DNA of 6,783 nt, taken from assembly GCA_013298745.1 (NCBI GenBank), contig JAAFIT010000136.1, positions 1-6,783 on the forward strand, in the 5' to 3' direction. This DNA is from Sphingomonadales bacterium. Lineage in GTDB: Bacteria; Pseudomonadota; Alphaproteobacteria; Sphingomonadales; Sphingomonadaceae. This document shows positions 6,755-6,783 of this stretch, piece after piece; the stretch's first letter is position 1, and each line of letters begins with the position of its first letter. Position numbers and translations under genes: made by a program. The notes under the pieces are model-generated. The model was not told the DNA's origin. It did no database searches and saw nothing but the letters and a program-made list of their open reading frames with translations.

Positions 6755-6783
6755 CCCTGCCCCAGCTTGGCACACAGCCAATC

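Overview
This is a GC-rich window of core chromosome, most likely from an alphaproteobacterium of the order Sphingomonadales. The gene order DUF3576 lipoprotein - leuS - lptE - holA points to Alphaproteobacteria, and the style of the outer-membrane protein and the mitofilin-like protein fits sphingomonads. The taxonomic call is inference from gene content and order; no marker such as rRNA is present. No tRNA, rRNA, CRISPR array, insertion sequence or phage gene was seen.

Left part (1-1955). The window opens in the 3' end of a rightward gene that looks like the C-terminal domain of an alphaproteobacterial mitofilin/Mic60-type inner-membrane protein. It converges, with only 4 bp between stop codons, on a leftward two-gene unit: a probable outer-membrane beta-barrel protein (1955-1146), followed 2 bp later by a YggS/PLPBP-family pyridoxal-phosphate homeostasis protein (1143-442) that starts with TTG.

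Middle (1956-2158). A 203-bp divergent intergenic region holds a reasonable sigma70-type promoter for the rightward genes and a clear Shine-Dalgarno site for the first of them.

Right part (2159-6754). A compact rightward cluster, probably one operon: a small DUF3576 lipoprotein, leucyl-tRNA synthetase (leuS), the LPS-assembly lipoprotein LptE (TTG start, overlapping the end of leuS by 11 bp), and the DNA polymerase III delta subunit (holA). The cluster joins translation, envelope assembly and replication, so it is a housekeeping unit rather than a dedicated pathway. Two of the four products are lipoproteins, and a third envelope protein lies across the divergent promoter.

The most notable non-gene signal is a 30-bp hairpin-forming repeat present twice in opposite orientations around lptE. 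One copy is inside the lptE coding sequence, where it encodes the arginine-rich start of the signal peptide. The other fills most of the 42-bp lptE-holA gap, where an ATG in its loop begins a 7-codon mini-ORF ending in an ATGA overlap with the holA start. I found no convincing evidence for a wholly new multi-gene system here.
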